A stretch of 64,000 nucleotides of DNA, taken from contig JAMZAV010000054.1 in NCBI GenBank assembly GCA_024449915.1, positions 558,001 through 622,000 on the forward strand, in the 5' to 3' direction. Of the stretch, positions 34,382 through 45,315 are shown piece by piece; the stretch's first letter is position 1; each line of letters begins with the position of its first letter. The notes under the pieces were generated by a model. The model made no database searches. It saw only the letters and a program-made list of their open reading frames with translations, and was not told the DNA's origin. Source of the stretch: Sweltsa coloradensis (lineage: Eukaryota > Arthropoda > Insecta > Plecoptera > Chloroperlidae). The translations under genes and the position numbers were made by a program.

Positions 34382-35144
34382 TTTTCACTATTTATTTGTG
34401 GGACATTGTCTGTGTGTTTGTGTAATGTTAATTTATCTTCATAAGTTCTTATTTATGATTTTGCTGTTCTCTTTGTTTGTTCATTATTCTTTGATTATGA
34501 TATAATCAATGTATTTTCAATGATATTTTTCTGTCTAGATTGTCTGGTTGCCGGCCACTGGTGGAGCTTGCAACTTAAGTTAGGTGTCCTGTATCATTGC
34601 TGTGATCAGTTTTTGACTTGAACAATTTTAAATAATTATATATCTCATATAACTATCTATTAGAGTCAAGATCTTTTGTACTAAATTGTTATAAAAATTG
34701 AAACAATATGACAGGTAGTAGCGATACAAATACAAATCATTCGACTTTTCACCGTTATTTACTTATTTTTATTTAAAAAGTGATATTTCGACTACTTTAC
34801 ATCAGTCTTTATCAAACAAAACAACAATTAAAAAACCACAACAAACAAGACAAAAACTTTTCCTAAAAATATCTAAATATGGCTGTGTATTAGGACCAAA
34901 TTATTAACAAAAAATGTTTTTTATGAATGATAATTAATAATAATACTAAAATTTTTATCAAGATTTGAACACAAGAATGAAGATTAAACGCAATAATGAA
35001 GGCTCGCGTTCGGTGGTTTCTTGCGCTAAAGTTTGATTACTCCCTGATTTGCTGTTCCTGATTTTTGGCAAACCTCATATACGTTTGAGGGGATCATCTA
35101 ATAAATATATTATTTTTATTTTCGTTTTTCTTTTTTAATGATTT

Positions 35145-35184
<40 letters not shown>

Positions 35185-35460
35185 TTTTCCTTTCCTTTTT
35201 TTCCCACCACTTTTCTTTATTTGATTTATTAATTAACTGCATTTAATATCCTTTTTATTTGCTACCAAAATTGTTGTGTTTTATTACATTGTTGTTGTGA
35301 TATTACTATTTCAAATATTTACTTAAATGAAGTTCATTGTTGTGTCTGCATCTATGCAATTATATTTATTTAGTTGTCCTGCTTTGTAAATCAGTTTTTA
35401 TAACTGAATAGGATAGACGTTAAATAAATAATAAATAGTAAAAATAATAAAAATAATAAA
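34382..35460 (+). mobile_element. LINE 3' untranslated region and tail
   Basis: It follows the open frame directly, contains the landmarks listed for 717-1226, a CTTT microsatellite near 35144-35185, and ends AACTGAATAGGATAGACGTT plus a TAAA/AATAA-rich tail. Compared with 717-1226 it carries an extra block at 34692-34960. Confidence 0.7.
34692..34960. mobile_element. ~268-bp insertion within the LINE tail
   Basis: It is absent from the LINE copy at 717-1226, which reads straight through (TTGTTATGAAGATTTGAAC). The block begins ATAAAAATTG and ends AATTTTTAT, a 9-bp inverted repeat. It is present in both duplicate copies, so it predates the duplication. It could be a small TA-target MITE; the exact target duplication is unclear. 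Confidence 0.55.
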
Positions 35461-36280
35461 AACAGTGTTTTGAAATAAATGTAATGCTATTTTAGTATCA
35501 GCAAATGGTATCATGGATCACTTTTCAAATGCACTGTGGAAAATGTATTGAAATGCCACGTGGCAACAGTGTTTGAAAAAAGTGTGCTTAAAAATGTGCG
35601 AGTGAGCCATATGCGTCTGTTATCAATGTGGACTTGAACGTTATTTATGGGTTGTAGGACTACATGCCGACAACAGCTGGGCTTGTCAGGGAAATTTACA
35701 CTTTGTTGTTGAAGAAGTTCATTAGCCTATCTGCGTTGCTTTTTATGGCACAAAGTAAAGAAAGTGGATGTTGGCGGAAAATATCCGGCGTTACTCCGGA
35801 AAAACGCCGGTGTAAGCCATCGTTTTTCCACGTGTAAAATGGTGATCAAACGAAGTTAGACAAAGGCTGTGTTTAGAGGCATGGTAATTATTACTCGTTC
35901 AAATCGTTGTCAGGGGTTGTCTACTTCCCCCCTTGCTTTCATACACTCCACGCGCCTGGCATACTAATACTAGACAGTTCCCCGGTGATACACAAGTGTT
36001 ATTAAAATGCAATAGTTTATAATATCTATTATTATAATTAATTAATATAATTTATAAAATTGTAACAAGTAGCTCCAGGATGTACATAATACAAACAGTG
36101 AATATAATGGTAACATGGTTTTTAAGCACGAGCCCGCTCTAAAGACATAGCAATTCATAGCAATTGTGAAAGTTTGCCTTGACTGAGATTCATGCAATCG
36201 CATCATAATAATATTGATATTTTTTAAAGGTGTGCTTTTAAGTCCCGGTAGCTTCAAGGCTTGGCTGCGGCGTCCTAACG

Positions 36281-36347
36281 GGCACCTAGATAGGTAGAGC
36301 TATAGCACGTTAGGCTGGAGGTTGTGGGTTCGAATCCGAGTCGGGGC
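36281..36347 (+). repeat. tRNA-like sequence (copy 1)
   Basis: An A-box-like CCTAGATAGGTAGAGC and a good B box (GGGTTCGAATCC at 36326-36337) are spaced as in a tRNA gene, but the stems pair poorly. It is probably a SINE head or tRNA relic. It is duplicated at 39371-39438. Confidence 0.45.
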
Positions 36348-36447
36348 AAACTTTTACGACAATTGCTATAAACCAATAAATATAATATTATGGATATAGC
36401 AAATGACAATGACATAATAAAATATTTATTCTATAAATGCCAATTAT

Positions 36448-37166
36448 TGAACGAGTGAGCGTAGCGAACGTAGTGATTTCCATTCGACTTAAACGGCCCT
36501 TATAGTTTTTCTGCGTGCGTGCGTGTGTGTGTGTGTGTGTGTACGTTAAAAATCAGCCGAATCGCTGAACAGATTGCGCTGAAATTTTAAACGGACATCC
36601 GGTACGAGTTTATTGAGAACTGCTAACAAAATCAGCAAGATTCATTGCGATTTAAACATACAAGAAATAATAAACTGAAAAATAGACTTCCAATGTTATG
36701 AAATTATTTTAACGACAATGTTTTAGATTTTGAAAAGATATTTTTTGTTTTTTATTTACCTGGCAGTGAAATGCCGTGTCCATTCAAGGTCTGTCGAATG
36801 TTTTAAGTCAAAGTACCCCAAATTCCGCTCGTAGATTGAGTAAACCTTGCAATGTTTTCACGTATTCGTACTGGCTATGTTTACCATAGTAGGCCCTATT
36901 GCCACAGATGATGGACTTCACTGCGTTATATGCATTTCAAAACATGTTTAATAATTTTTTAAATACAATCTCGAAATTACAAAATCTTTCCCGACCAGGG
37001 GATTGAACCCACGTCTCCCATATTTCGGCTATAAGGGCGCTTTAGCCAACTAGACAGGGAAACGCCAAAGTCGTAGTTAGACGAGTGAGAGAGTCATGTG
37101 GTGAGTACCGGGAACATATGCATTAGTTGATAATAATCGTATAAGTAATAGTTTTAAAGTATGAAT
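36448..37166. other. Spacer between the duplicate copies, with HINE-like 5' fragment
   Basis: It starts TTGAACGAGTGAGCGTAGCG exactly where copy 1 of the duplication stops matching copy 2. It then has a GT microsatellite (36510-36541) and ATCGCTGAACAGATTGCG. This order resembles the 5' half of the Helentron-like elements. No CTAG-ended 3' half was found. A tRNA-like sequence lies at 36987-37062. Confidence 0.45.
36987..37062 (-). repeat. tRNA-like sequence
   Basis: On the minus strand the ends TTTCCC and GGGAAA pair, and there is an A-box-like TGTCTAGTTGGCTAAAG and a B box GGGTTCAATCCCC. The anticodon arm is too long and imperfect for a functional tRNA. SINE head or tRNA pseudogene. Confidence 0.45.
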
Positions 37167-38213
37167 AAAACTCTAGTGAACGTTAATTTGTAGCTATATG
37201 AATTACACAGATTTGCCATACAAAGTTGCTTGTATTTTATAAACTTGCTCTTAACAGACTGAATAATTACGCTCATTGAAAGTTCTAAATTAATTTCTGA
37301 ATCATTTAGAAAGTCACTTTTGTACGGACGAGTATCCTTTTAGAACTCAATTTCTTGATATTAGAAGCCAGTTTACTGAGGTAGGAATTTTACAATTTAA
37401 AAGATAAATTGAAGGAATGATAATGAATCGAAGAAGAAAGAAGAATTGATTTTCACTATTTATTTGTGAAAAATTGTCTGTGTGTTTGTGTAATGTTAAT
37501 TAATCTTCATAAGTTCTTATTTATGATTTTGCTGTTCTCTTTGTTTGTTCATTATTGCTTTGATTATGATATAATCAATGTATTTTCAACTATATTTTTC
37601 TGCCTAGATTGTCTAGTTGCCGCCCACTGGTGGAACTTGCAACTTGAGTTAGGTGTCCTGTATCATTGCTGTGATCAGTTTTTGACTTGAACAATTTTAA
37701 ATAATTATATATCTCATATAACTATCTATTAGAGTCAAGATCTTTTGTACTAAATTGTTATAAAAATTGAAACTATATGACAGGTAGTAGCGATACAAAT
37801 ACAAATCATTCGACTTTTCACCGTTATTTACTAATTTTTATTTAAAAAGTGATATTTCGACTACTTTACATCAGTCTTTATCAAACAAACAACAATTAAA
37901 AAACCACAACAAACAAGACAAAAACTTTTCCTAAAAATATCTAAATATGGCTGTGTATTAGGACCAAATTATTAACAAAAAATGTTTTTTATGAATAATA
38001 ATTAATAATAATACTAAAATTTTTATCGAGATTTGAACACAAGAATGAAGATTAAACGCAATAATGAAGGTTCGCGTTCGGTGGTTTCTTGCGCTAAAGT
38101 TTGATTACTCCCTGATTTGCTGTTCCTGATTTTTGGCAAACCTCATATACGTTTGAGTGGGATCATCTAATAAATATATTATTTTTATTTTCGTTTTTCT
38201 TTTTTAATGATTT

Positions 38214-38269
<56 letters not shown>

Positions 38270-39538
38270 TCCTTTTCTTTTTGTCCTTTCGTTTTTTTCC
38301 CACCACTTTTCTTTATTTGATTTATTAATTAACTGCATTTAATATCCTTTTTATTTGCTACCAAAATTGTTGTGTTTTATTACATTGTTGTTGTAATATT
38401 ACTATTTCAAATATTTACTTAAATGTAGTTCATTGTTGTGTCTGCATCTATGCAATTAGATTTATTTAGTTGTCCTTTGTAAATCAGTTTTTATAACTGA
38501 ATAGGATAGACGTTAAATAAATAATAAATAGTAAAAATAATAAAAATAATAAAAACAGTGTTTTGAAATAAATGTAATGCTATTTTAGTATCAGCAAATG
38601 GTATCATGGATCACTTTTCAAATGCACTGTGGAAAATGTATTGAAATGCCACGTGGCAACAGTGTTTGAAAAAAGTGTGCTTAAAAATGTGCGAGTGAGC
38701 CATATGCGTCTGTTATCAATGTGGACTTGAACGTTATTTATGGGTTGTAGGACTACATGCCGACAACAGCTGGGCTTGTCAGGGAAATTTACACTTTGTG
38801 TTGAAGAAGTTCATTAGCCTATCTGCGTTGCTTTTTATGGCACAAAGTAAAGAAAGTGGATGTTGGCGGAAAATATCCGGCGTTACTCCGGAAAAACGCC
38901 GGTGTAAGCCATCGTTTTTCCACGTGTAAAATGGTGATCAAACGAAGTTAGACAAAGGCTGTGTTTAGAGGCATGGTAATTATTACTCGTTCAAATCGTT
39001 GTCAGGGGTTGTCTACTTTCCCCCTTGCTTTCATACACTCCACGCGCCTGGCATACTAATACTAGACAGTTCCCCGGTGATACACAAGTGTTATTAAAAT
39101 GCAATAGTTTATAATATCTATTATTATAATTAATTAATATAATTTATAAATTGTAACAAGTAGCTCCAGGATGTACATAATACAAACAGTGAATATAATG
39201 ATAACATGGTTTTTAAGCACGAGCCCGCTCTAAAGACATAGCAATTCATAGCAATTGTGAAAGTTTGCCTTGACTGAGATTCATGCAATTGCATCATAAT
39301 AATATTGATATTTTTTAAAGGTGTGCTTTTAAGTCCCGGTAGCTTCAAGGCTTGGCTGCGGCGTCCTAACGGGCACCTAGATAGGTAGAGCTATAGCACG
39401 TTAGGCTGGAGGTTGTGGGTTCGAATCCGAGTCGGGGCAAACTTTTACGACAATTGCTATAAACCAATAAATATAATATTATGGATATAGCAAATGACAA
39501 TGACATAATAAAATATTTATTCTATAAATGCCAATTAT
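37167..39538. repeat. Segmental direct duplication, copy 2
   Basis: This is the partner of 34088-36447. Most of it differs only by occasional substitutions and microsatellite length, but the LINE-coding part (37194-37449) is visibly more diverged, with several one-base deletions. After AAATGCCAATTA it continues TATTACAACATTTTGG, unlike copy 1. Confidence 0.92.
39371..39438 (+). repeat. tRNA-like sequence (copy 2)
   Basis: Duplicate of 36281-36347, identical over the A- and B-box regions. Confidence 0.45.
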
Positions 39539-42500
39539 ATTACAACATTTTGGAGGTGGTATGGGAATTGGTAATATTTATTATGCTGTTTGATCAACAT
39601 ATTATTTTTAGTATTTCCCCAAGTAAATACTTGTAAAATGACAGAAAATGTATATGATAGTTATTCCATGTTAAAAAAGTCTTTATTTTACACGTTTAAA
39701 TATGTTGGCATTTTATTTATCTCTAATAAAAACTGTGATCATTGGGAAAATAATTTAATTTGTTATATCATTTCAACAACCATTTGATGAACATATATGC
39801 TATCAACTCAGCTACGGCAAACACTGCACACACAGATTTATACAGATCCACTTTCGTAGTGCACGCCACGGTGTTTTTTACTACGGAATATCAATGTGCA
39901 CGTTTACATTTCAATCTGCATGGCTGAAACTGTAATCCCGGTAATTTTGATCCATGTTCTTTGGCTACAAACATCTGGAGTTGCTAGCTATGGATGTTTT
40001 TATCGCCCAACAATTTTCTAAGGATGTAAAATTCATACGAGTAATCTCGGTGGCAACTTTCCGACAAATTGAAGAATTTCATTTCTGCTCTGATAAAAAA
40101 CAGAACTAGAACGAACGCTGCGGCCAAAAAAAACACCCACTCAATTTCCCTCATCCCGCTTCCACAAGGGTATTCTTTCTCTACTCCCGCGTCTCCCAAC
40201 CTTACATCCTCCTTCAAGTTTACCTTAATTAAATTGTGCTTTAATGCCCCTCTCTCCCCGCTGGGGGCACAAGTGGCTTCAATTAACAATCTGCATTGAG
40301 TCAAACCCGTTTCATCTACGTCACGGCCTGCATTCGAATAACTGTTTACTTATCGTGTGCTTTTAATTGAAAGAAGACTTCTGCACATTCCCCACCCAGC
40401 TGCAAAACAAAGGGCAACAAGTTTTCCGAACATAAGTTGTTGTTTTTTTTTTATTGAAAATGGAAAAAGTTCGCACTCTTTTTATAATAGGTTTTATGTC
40501 GTTTGTAGAGAAACAAGGGAAAACGTGCCCCCAACACGAGTTCAGTGGGATGATTGATGCTGTGGAAATAAGGTCTTTAAGAGAAACTTTGTTAGCTGTC
40601 TCAATACGCAACGCACCTGGGCCAAAGCTCCCACTCAAAAACTAACCAACACTCTAAATCTCTATTTGTTATTTATTCTTCAAAAGATTGATTCGTTTTT
40701 GATGTTATTATAGATGCCCTAGAGACCTGAAAAGTTTATTTCAAGACGTACTGGTTTGAAATCCTTGAAGATTTTCCTACACGTAATTTCAACCTTTTTA
40801 TTATTTGGTACGTTTGATTGAACACAATTTTATAGGTTGCACTTTATTTCGATGGCATATGGAATCAAGTTATATATATATATGTATTCATACAATTTTA
40901 ATAAAATTCAGTTCATATATATTTTCACAGAACGAGAGAAAAAGCAATAAAAAGAGTAAACATAGAACATCAAACATTGAACGGAAAATATATTCTCTGC
41001 AAAATAGAAAAGAAAAGAGAGCGGAAGAGAACATTCTTATTACGTTTACCAATACCCAGTGCTACTCGACTTAGACATGATAATCTATAGGTAGAGAACT
41101 ACATCATGCTGACTTTAATCCGAACATTTAAATATTGTGTAGAAAATATGGTGATGTCTTTAAACCGTAAATTCTCAACGGAATTTAACACTCACTCTTC
41201 ATTTTTGTTTATGCGTTATACAAACAGAGAAAATTATCGCGTTAAACATAAAACTAAGCATGGCATTAGCAATAATTTTAAGTTAATTAGCTACAGGACA
41301 AAGAGGAAAATAATGGACACTCTCATATGATATGTGGCTTGTTGTTGTATTAATTGAATTAACAGGAAGCAGACTATGTACACGTATAACTAATCTAGTA
41401 GTGGTGTGTGATAAATAATGCACTATACAGTGGACGTGTCTAGAAGAGCCACATAATAATAATTGCCTTCGAGGCTGCACTTGTCATTTATTTAGTCGAC
41501 CATTCTAACTAAATAAAACCGTCATAATACCGAACATAACCTGACATTATTTCCCAGACTATCACAGATAAAACCCATGTGCTCCCTGTTTGCGTCTGAA
41601 GACATATGCATCTTAGTTGAGCAAACTTGCTAAATTTGAATAACGTATAGTTTTTCTTCAAATGTAAAAACTTAATGTAAATTCAGAGAAGCTAGCTATT
41701 AGTTCTTGTTATGAACACTTACATGTACGTGGCTTGTTTTGTTAATTCGATAAACTTAGCATTACAAGTATGTATTATGCATAGAATGTCAAGACAATTC
41801 CAGGTAGCTTACATATACAAGTGAATTTAGTTATGATTTAAAATATAGAGTAGAAAAATGAAAATGTTCTTGATCATTTTGGATACAATTACTTTGAGCT
41901 ATGGCCTAAAGGTACGAAAACACCAAAAGGGTTAAAACAAACAAAAAAAAGGGTTAAAATTAATCTTTTCCAAGTAAGTTATTTCAACATCAATAAATGC
42001 AAAATATATTTTTTTCTTTGCTTATTAACTAAATCAACGACCAGGAAAATCAATTCTATGTCATATGAACGCAAGCTGCAACTCAAATGTCACTGACAAT
42101 GAAGAAGGTTATGATCTAGGGCCCTTCAATTTGCATTGAAAGTGGTGTCAAGCAAACTATAAAGACGAATCTCTGATTCACCCTGCATGCCGGACCTTGC
42201 CAACAAGTAATAAATCTTAGAATCTAGGAGAGCTATTGTGATGTGACTGGTCTGTTTTTGGGAGGCCTCACTTCTTCCAGGATTTTCTCCTTTTATTTAT
42301 TGTACACGTTTTAATAATATAAAACAACTGTTTATTTTCTCAAGGTTCGGCCATTACTCTATACAAGCAATTTATTATTATCATTGTCTTTGTCAGTGAG
42401 TATCACGTCTTCTGGATCCATGTGATCACAACACTGCTGGGTCTGTGGCTGAGTAGTACATTGGTTTTCCCTCTTATACGCAAATGAGTTATATTTAGTT

Positions 42501-45244
42501 GAAAGATTTTGAGTGGCATGCGTCGGAGTTGAATGAATGTTGGGCATAACAATAGTCAAGAGTAATGTATGAATATGTTTGTTCTTGCAGAATAGTGGCG
42601 AACTTTAAATTAAGTCTTTAGCGTGTTCTTGAATCGTTAAGTTCCTCCAAGTTAGGTAAATGAAAATAAATATACGCACATTCCCGTAGGCAATACTCAC
42701 GGGTTTTTACACATTTGAAACACAAACATCAACAAAGCAGTAATCAACACAATTGAAGCTAGCATTTGTGCAATAATATCGCGATATATGTTATTGTAAC
42801 ATTGCGCAAATACATATTGTCATTCAACCGATGTAAAAATACATAACATGAAAGTGAAGTATTTGTTCGAAAATGTGAAAAGCATACGAGTTTTTCCAGC
42901 AAAAAGCGATATTTTTCAGCGATGTCTGAAGGTTAGGGTTAGTATTGGGAGGCTCAGTACTTCGGATGGATGTGATTGGGGGAAGGGGGGAAGGGGAATT
43001 GGGGGTCATTATCTACATTCCACCTCGCAGGAGTTTCAATACAGGAGTAATATGTACGTACTTTGGTAAATATGGAGTAGTGGATTAATTATACCCTCTA
43101 TTGATATTGTAGGACAGTGATTTTAAAAGCTGTTTTGGTGTAATATAGAGCTGAATATTAACAGCAAATGGAGGAATAAGCCTGAACACAACTAAAACCC
43201 ATTGATAACGTCCTGAAATTTATTGTGACAAATTAAATTAAAACTAAAAACTACAATGTATTTCTAGAAAGTTTACTTAGTTACTCGGGGTTAAAAGCAC
43301 ACACTACTAAGGTTATTAGTGCCCATAGTAGAAAGGTTTAGTGCACAAAATCCACAAAGCGCATGGCTTGACAAACAGAGTTCAATACAATGTCACATTC
43401 TGTACGATGTTATTTTACAATGGTAGACGAAAAACATTATAGTCTAAAAATAAGAATTGCTTTAAAACTGCTGCAGTACACACTTTAAATATGTATGTCC
43501 ACATGGAGGACAAAGGAAATCTATGGACATTGTCATTTCCAAGCCTCTCATTCTGCCTATACCATGTTTCAATTTATTTCGTATATAGTGAAAATTCTAT
43601 GAACACTTATTGGTGAATATGAATAATATGGTGAATATGGTGGATGTGTAACAACGTCTAGGTTTCTTTTCTGGTGGTTTTATAGTTACATTATAAGCTT
43701 TGTTTTAAATAAAAAAAAAGTTATATTTTGTCAAATATTAATATGAATTTGTGAGAATAAATGAAAATGAAATGTTTATCGGGCATCAGATTGGAAAGTT
43801 AATAATTAATGAAGTATACTACTGTGTAAATCAGTTTAGTAACTGAATACGCTAGACTATAAATAAATAAGTAATTGCAAAATGGACGCAGTCAAAATTT
43901 CGCCTAAGAGCGTTTTACCAATTCGCACACATATTTTGAAACACAATTTTATTTTTAGTACTATGAGCATTTTTTTGTTTTCAATAGAAAATAATTATTT
44001 TACTACAAATTTGTCACATTTGACACATGCCATTTGATTGCACGACTTCACATCACTACGAAATTCCAGGAATGTTCAAACATTCGTCAAACACTTTGCA
44101 TAAAAACAGAAATAATGTAACAAAATAATGGGGATAATATTTTGCGGAATTTAAAATTTCTAATTCATTTGATTACGAATACTTATTTGAGAAAACGTGA
44201 TACAATACTGACCATATACAATCATTCAAATACTAATGAACTCCGGGTTTAAGTAGTGTGTTCTCAGTTCGCAGTTGATTGTCTAAAGTAGACAGCATCC
44301 CCGTCGTATAAACCGTCCGCTTTTAGTGGTTTAGAACTTAGTTTACGAAGGTATGTAACGGATAGGAAAGTTCAAAACAAAATAATAGGTTGACCCTTCG
44401 CTAAACGATTGGCTCAACAAATCAGCTGATTAATTCACTGAACAAGTTCCAGGAAAGTTTCGCACAGTTTCAGTGGAGCAAGGGGTAGGGTGGTTCTATA
44501 AGCCGGTTCAACTTTTCGCAGGGCGGCAAATTCAGGTAAACTTTCCTCGAACCACTCAGCAAAACCTTGGCTTTGACATTTGTGTTAGTTGGTCTTAAAT
44601 GAATTATTACAAACAACGCCCTGGCGCATCCAGCGACGGTGGGCATAGCTGAATCATGTATTGGTGCAGATGATTAGCGTCCTCAAGTGATGCGCTCTTG
44701 GCTCGCCTGCTAAAGTTAGCTACCGGACTACACGGAGCGCTGCATCTGCCGTATCACCCTCCCTGACCTCTAGCGAGTTTGTGTCGAACCGCAAACTCAT
44801 GTTTCATCCGTAGGCGACGAGATGTGGAAAACCCACCCCCATAGAATTGTTGAATTTATTTCACAGTAGGCCTACTTTTCTAATCCAACTCACACGTTCG
44901 TTCGGTGTCGATTTGTATAAAACTTGTTTTGGAACCCTTTCCACCACTGATGTCGGTGTTCCTTTTCGCCGCCCGTGTGTCACATTCAATGCGAGTTTAC
45001 GAGCGCCATCAATCACTCACGAGCTAGAGAAATAAGGAACGCGTCAAAGGGAAAACTGCTTTATTGACTAAACCAATACATTTGCATGCAAAATCCTTTT
45101 TGTCAATCAAACGTAAATCGATGCTCATTGTAGGTAATCAATTTTACTCACAGTTTAAAACTTATTTGTTATCAATATATATTATAAGTCTTAATAAATG
45201 CACATCAGCAGACATATTTATTTGTTGCCGAGATGCACTATAAC
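39539..45244. other. Mostly unique stretch
   Basis: The block 39980-40650 is less AT-rich and open on both strands: minus frames of 106 codons at 39984-40304 (with a hydrophobic segment EWVFFLAAAFVLVLFFI) and 91 codons at 40363-40638, and shorter plus frames. No protein family is recognised. A LINE-tail relic (GTAAATCAGTTTAGTAACTG, TAAATAAATAA) lies at 43820-43875. A GC-richer block lies at 44625-44850. Nothing else is supported. Confidence 0.4.
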
Positions 45245-45315
45245 ATGAACCCCCATCAGTTATACGAATGAGTGGGTAGGCTAAATACGAATTTATTTAT
45301 TTATTTATTTATTTG
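45245..45315 (+). repeat. LINE 3' tail-like repeat (family 2), copy 3
   Basis: AACCCCCATCAGTTATACGA, GAGTGGGTAGGCTAAATACG and an (ATTT)n run at 45291-45314 match, in inverted orientation, the repeats at 11985-12075 and 20785-20880. Confidence 0.55.

Larger units (their letters stand above)
34088..36447. repeat. Segmental direct duplication, copy 1
   Basis: About 2.36 kb are repeated in the same orientation at 37167-39538, offset by 3.08-3.09 kb. It contains a LINE C-terminal remnant, the LINE 3' region with a 268-bp insert and a CTTT microsatellite, about 1 kb of other DNA, and a tRNA-like sequence. Homology starts near CTAGTGAACGTTAATTTG and ends at AAATGCCAATTA. Confidence 0.92.

Noticed and set aside
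36281..36347. Functional tRNA gene
   Set aside because: The A and B boxes are good, but the T and acceptor stems do not pair, and the sequence lies in a duplicated repeat block.
44625..44850. GC-richer block as an exon
   Set aside because: All six readings are interrupted or unrecognisable, and no splice-site pair frames the block.
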